This document shows positions 4,988 to 7,533 of a DNA stretch of 7,533 nt, piece after piece. Position 1 is the stretch's first letter. Each line of letters starts with the position of its first letter. Below the pieces are notes generated by a model. That model was not told the DNA's origin. It did not search any database and saw only the letters and a program-made list of their open reading frames with translations. The position numbers and the translations under genes are program-made. The DNA comes from Bacillota bacterium (GTDB lineage: Bacteria > Bacillota > Peptococcia > Peptococcales > Peptococcaceae), in NCBI GenBank assembly GCA_023443145.1, contig JAEZVS010000077.1, forward strand, positions 1-7,533, written 5' to 3'.

Positions 4988-7533
4988 TTGGGTAATATCA
5001 ATCATGTGGATCACATCACCATTGGTCTGGCCAGTGGTGAAGTTATTCGAGGATGGTCCAGCGGTGAAGTGAAGAAACCGGAAACCATCAACTACAGAAC
5101 GCTGAAGCCGGAACGCGACGGTCTTTTCTGTGAGCGCATTTTTGGTCCGACTAAAGACTGGGAGTGTAATTGCGGTAAATACAAACGAGTGCGCGATAAA
5201 GGCATCATTTGCGATCGGTGCGGTGTGGAAGTGACAAAAGCCACAGTGCGCCGCGAACGTATGGGACATATTGAACTGGCGGCGCCTTGTACGCATATCT
5301 GGTATTTTAAAGGCATTCCCAGCCGTATGGGGCTGATCTTAAATCTTAGCCCACGTCAGCTGGAACGGGTGATTTATTTTGTCAGCTACATTGTTATTGA
5401 TCCCGGTGAAACCGATCTCAGCAAATATCAAATCCTTTCTGAAAGTGAATATCGCGAATATAAAAAGAAATATGGCATCGGATTTTCAGCAGGCATCGGC
5501 GCGGAAGCGGTCAAAGAGCTGCTGGAAGAAATTGATTTGGATGCCCTTTCCGCAGAGCTTCAAGATGAGGTGCAAAACACCACAGGGCAGCGGCAAGTGA
5601 AGGCCACTCGCCGCTTAGAAGTGGTGGAAGGAATGCGCGCATCGGGCAACAATCCGGCGTGGATGGTGTTGGATGCCCTTCCGGTCATTCCACCGGATCT
5701 TCGCCCTATGGTGCAATTAGACGGTGGACGATTTGCCACCAGCGATTTAAATGATCTTTACCGGCGGGTGATCAACCGAAACAATCGACTGAAACGTCTT
5801 TTGGACTTGGGCGCGCCGGATATTATCGTGCGTAATGAAAAGCGCATGCTGCAGGAAGCGGTGGACGACCTCATTGACAACGGACGACGTGGCCGTCCCG
5901 TGACGGGGCCGGGAAATCGTCCTCTGAAGAGTCTTTCCGACATGCTGAAGGGGAAACAGGGCCGTTTTCGTCAAAATCTGTTGGGGAAACGTGTCGATTA
6001 CTCCGGCCGTTCCGTTATTGTGGTGGGTCCGGAACTGAAAATGCATCAGTGCGGCCTTCCGAAAGAAATGGCAGTGGAGCTTTTTAAACCCTTTGTGATG
6101 AGAAAACTTGTTTCTGACGGCACATGTAACAACATTAAGAATGCCAGAACCCGTGTGGAACGGCTGGACCCTGTGATTTGGGACGTGTTGGAAGAAGTCA
6201 TCAAAGATCATCCGGTGCTGTTAAACCGAGCACCAACCTTACACCGCCTAGGGATTCAAGCTTTTGAACCCGTATTGGTGGAAGGTCGGGCTTTAAAACT
6301 TCATCCCCTTTCCTGTACGGCTTACAACGCCGACTTTGACGGTGACCAAATGGCGGTGCACGTGCCCCTTTCTGCAGAAGCGCAGGCGGAAGCACGCATC
6401 TTAATGCTCGCAGCCAACAACATTTTAAACCCCAAAGACGGGCGTCCGGTTACGGTGCCCACACAGGATATGGTACTGGGGTCGTATTATTTAACAATTG
6501 CCCGTGAAGAAGCACAAGGCACCGGCAAGTACTACAGTTCTGAAGCGGAAGCGCTCTTGGCCTATGATGCCAAAGTGGTGCATCTGCAGGCGCTCATCCA
6601 TGTGCGCATGGATGATGGTCAAATTATAGAAACCACAGTGGGCCGGTTGATTTTCAACCGTCCGATTCCCGAAAAAGTTGGCTTTATTAACGAAGTGGTG
6701 GGCAAAAAGCAATTGGGCCATATTGTGGATCGTTGTTTCCGTGCTTACGGCGCAGCTAAAACCGCTAAAATGCTTGACGGTATAAAAAGTCAGGGCTATA
6801 AATACTCTACGCAGGCGGGTATTTCCATCGGTTATACCGATATGGTTATTCCCGAAGAAAAAGATCGTCTTTTGGAAGAGGCCGATAAAGAAATCAATCG
6901 CATTGAAACCAAGTTCCGCCGCGGTCACATCACCGATGAAGAACGCTATCAGCTTGTTATCAATGTGTGGACACGCTGCACCGATGACGTCGGCGCTGCC
7001 CTCTTATCCAACTTGGATAAATTCAACCCCATCAATATGATGGCGACTTCCGGGGCTCGCGGGAACAATCAGCAGATTCGGCAATTGGCCGGTATGCGCG
7101 GTCTGATGGCCGATCCATCCGGTAAAACCATCGAGATGCCCATCAAGGCCAATTTCCGTGAAGGGCTCACCGTGTTGGAATACTTTATTTCCAGCCACGG
7201 TGCCCGTAAAGGTTTGGCCGATACGGCGCTCCGTACGGCAGACAGCGGTTATCTCACCCGACGTCTCGTGGATGTGGCGCAAGATGTCATCGTGCGTGAA
7301 ATTGATTGCGGCACCGATGAAGGCTTGGAAGTGCATGCCATTATGACCGGCAATGAATCCATCGAGCCGCTCTGGGAACGCATTGCCGGGAGAGTCCTGA
7401 TGGGTGATGTGTTGGATCCTCAAACAGGCGATGTGCTGGCGAAAGACGGTGCATATTTAAGTGACGACGAGGCGAAAGCTATTGAAGCAGCAGGTGTGCG
7501 CACAGTGAAAATACGCAGTGCCCTCACTTGCCG
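4988..7533 (+). CDS. rpoC: DNA-directed RNA polymerase subunit beta', N-terminal part
   Basis: The first 848 residues of beta', cut by the window end; Firmicutes proteins run to about 1200. Beta' carries the catalytic magnesium and most of the clamp. Visible in order: zinc site 1 with C60, C62, C75 and C78 (CNCGKY then CDRCG); clamp and rudder region with [18 protein letters not shown] and [18 protein letters not shown]; the catalytic NADFDGDQ loop with D449, D451 and D453; the [18 protein letters not shown] block; and the bridge helix from about residue 738 ([22 protein letters not shown]). Two cysteines of zinc site 2 are in view (in DCGTDEG and SALTC). The last two, and the trigger loop, are missing only because the window stops. 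The frame is unbroken throughout. The start is TTG 4988, set by the ribosome binding site. It is co-transcribed with rpoB, with no terminator or promoter between them. Identification is certain. Confidence 0.99.
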   Translation, partial: MGNINHVDHITIGLASGEVIRGWSSGEVKKPETINYRTLKPERDGLFCERIFGPTKDWECNCGKYKRVRDKGIICDRCGVEVTKATVRRERMGHIELAAPCTHIWYFKGIPSRMGLILNLSPRQLERVIYFVSYIVIDPGETDLSKYQILSESEYREYKKKYGIGFSAGIGAEAVKELLEEIDLDALSAELQDEVQNTTGQRQVKATRRLEVVEGMRASGNNPAWMVLDALPVIPPDLRPMVQLDGGRFATSDLNDLYRRVINRNNRLKRLLDLGAPDIIVRNEKRMLQEAVDDLIDNGRRGRPVTGPGNRPLKSLSDMLKGKQGRFRQNLLGKRVDYSGRSVIVVGPELKMHQCGLPKEMAVELFKPFVMRKLVSDGTCNNIKNARTRVERLDPVIWDVLEEVIKDHPVLLNRAPTLHRLGIQAFEPVLVEGRALKLHPLSCTAYNADFDGDQMAVHVPLSAEAQAEARILMLAANNILNPKDGRPVTVPTQDMVLGSYYLTIAREEAQGTGKYYSSEAEALLAYDAKVVHLQALIHVRMDDGQIIETTVGRLIFNRPIPEKVGFINEVVGKKQLGHIVDRCFRAYGAAKTAKMLDGIKSQGYKYSTQAGISIGYTDMVIPEEKDRLLEEADKEINRIETKFRRGHITDEERYQLVINVWTRCTDDVGAALLSNLDKFNPINMMATSGARGNNQQIRQLAGMRGLMADPSGKTIEMPIKANFREGLTVLEYFISSHGARKGLADTALRTADSGYLTRRLVDVAQDVIVREIDCGTDEGLEVHAIMTGNESIEPLWERIAGRVLMGDVLDPQTGDVLAKDGAYLSDDEAKAIEAAGVRTVKIRSALTC

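Overview
The window is an ordinary housekeeping stretch of a bacterial chromosome, almost certainly from Bacillota (Firmicutes), and more like Clostridia than Bacilli. The evidence is the close resemblance of RpoB and RpoC to Firmicutes proteins, the strong Shine-Dalgarno sequences, the use of TTG starts, and an RpoB that lacks the lobe insertion I recall from Bacillus. Base composition is roughly balanced. I cannot name a genus from the sequence alone. All genes are on the + strand.

Layout. Positions 1-590 hold the C-terminal part of a TrpB-like (TrpB2 class) PLP enzyme whose start lies outside the window. A 106-bp gap (591-696) carries a near-perfect 11-bp direct repeat and an extended -10 promoter. 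It leads into a 225-residue CpXC-domain protein of unknown function (697-1374), which ends in a strong hairpin terminator that overlaps its stop codon. A roughly 200-bp control region follows (about 1412-1609). It contains a near-consensus sigma-A-type promoter, a perfect 12-bp inverted repeat lying over the -10 element, and a leader that can fold into two mutually exclusive hairpins. Then come rpoB (1610-4954, complete, 1114 residues) and rpoC (4988 to the window end, first 848 residues). These encode the two large, catalytic subunits of RNA polymerase.

How it fits together. rpoB and rpoC form one transcription unit with a 33-nt gap, both apparently starting at TTG with well-placed ribosome binding sites. 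The upstream terminator separates this unit from the CpXC gene, so rpoBC expression should depend mainly on its own promoter. The usual upstream partners rplJ and rplL are not present within the 1.6 kb before rpoB. I see no tRNA, rRNA, CRISPR array, mobile element or prophage signature.

I did not find a new multi-gene system. The most interesting material is regulatory: the operator-like palindrome on the rpoBC promoter, the alternative leader hairpins, and the non-canonical gene neighbourhood upstream of rpoB.
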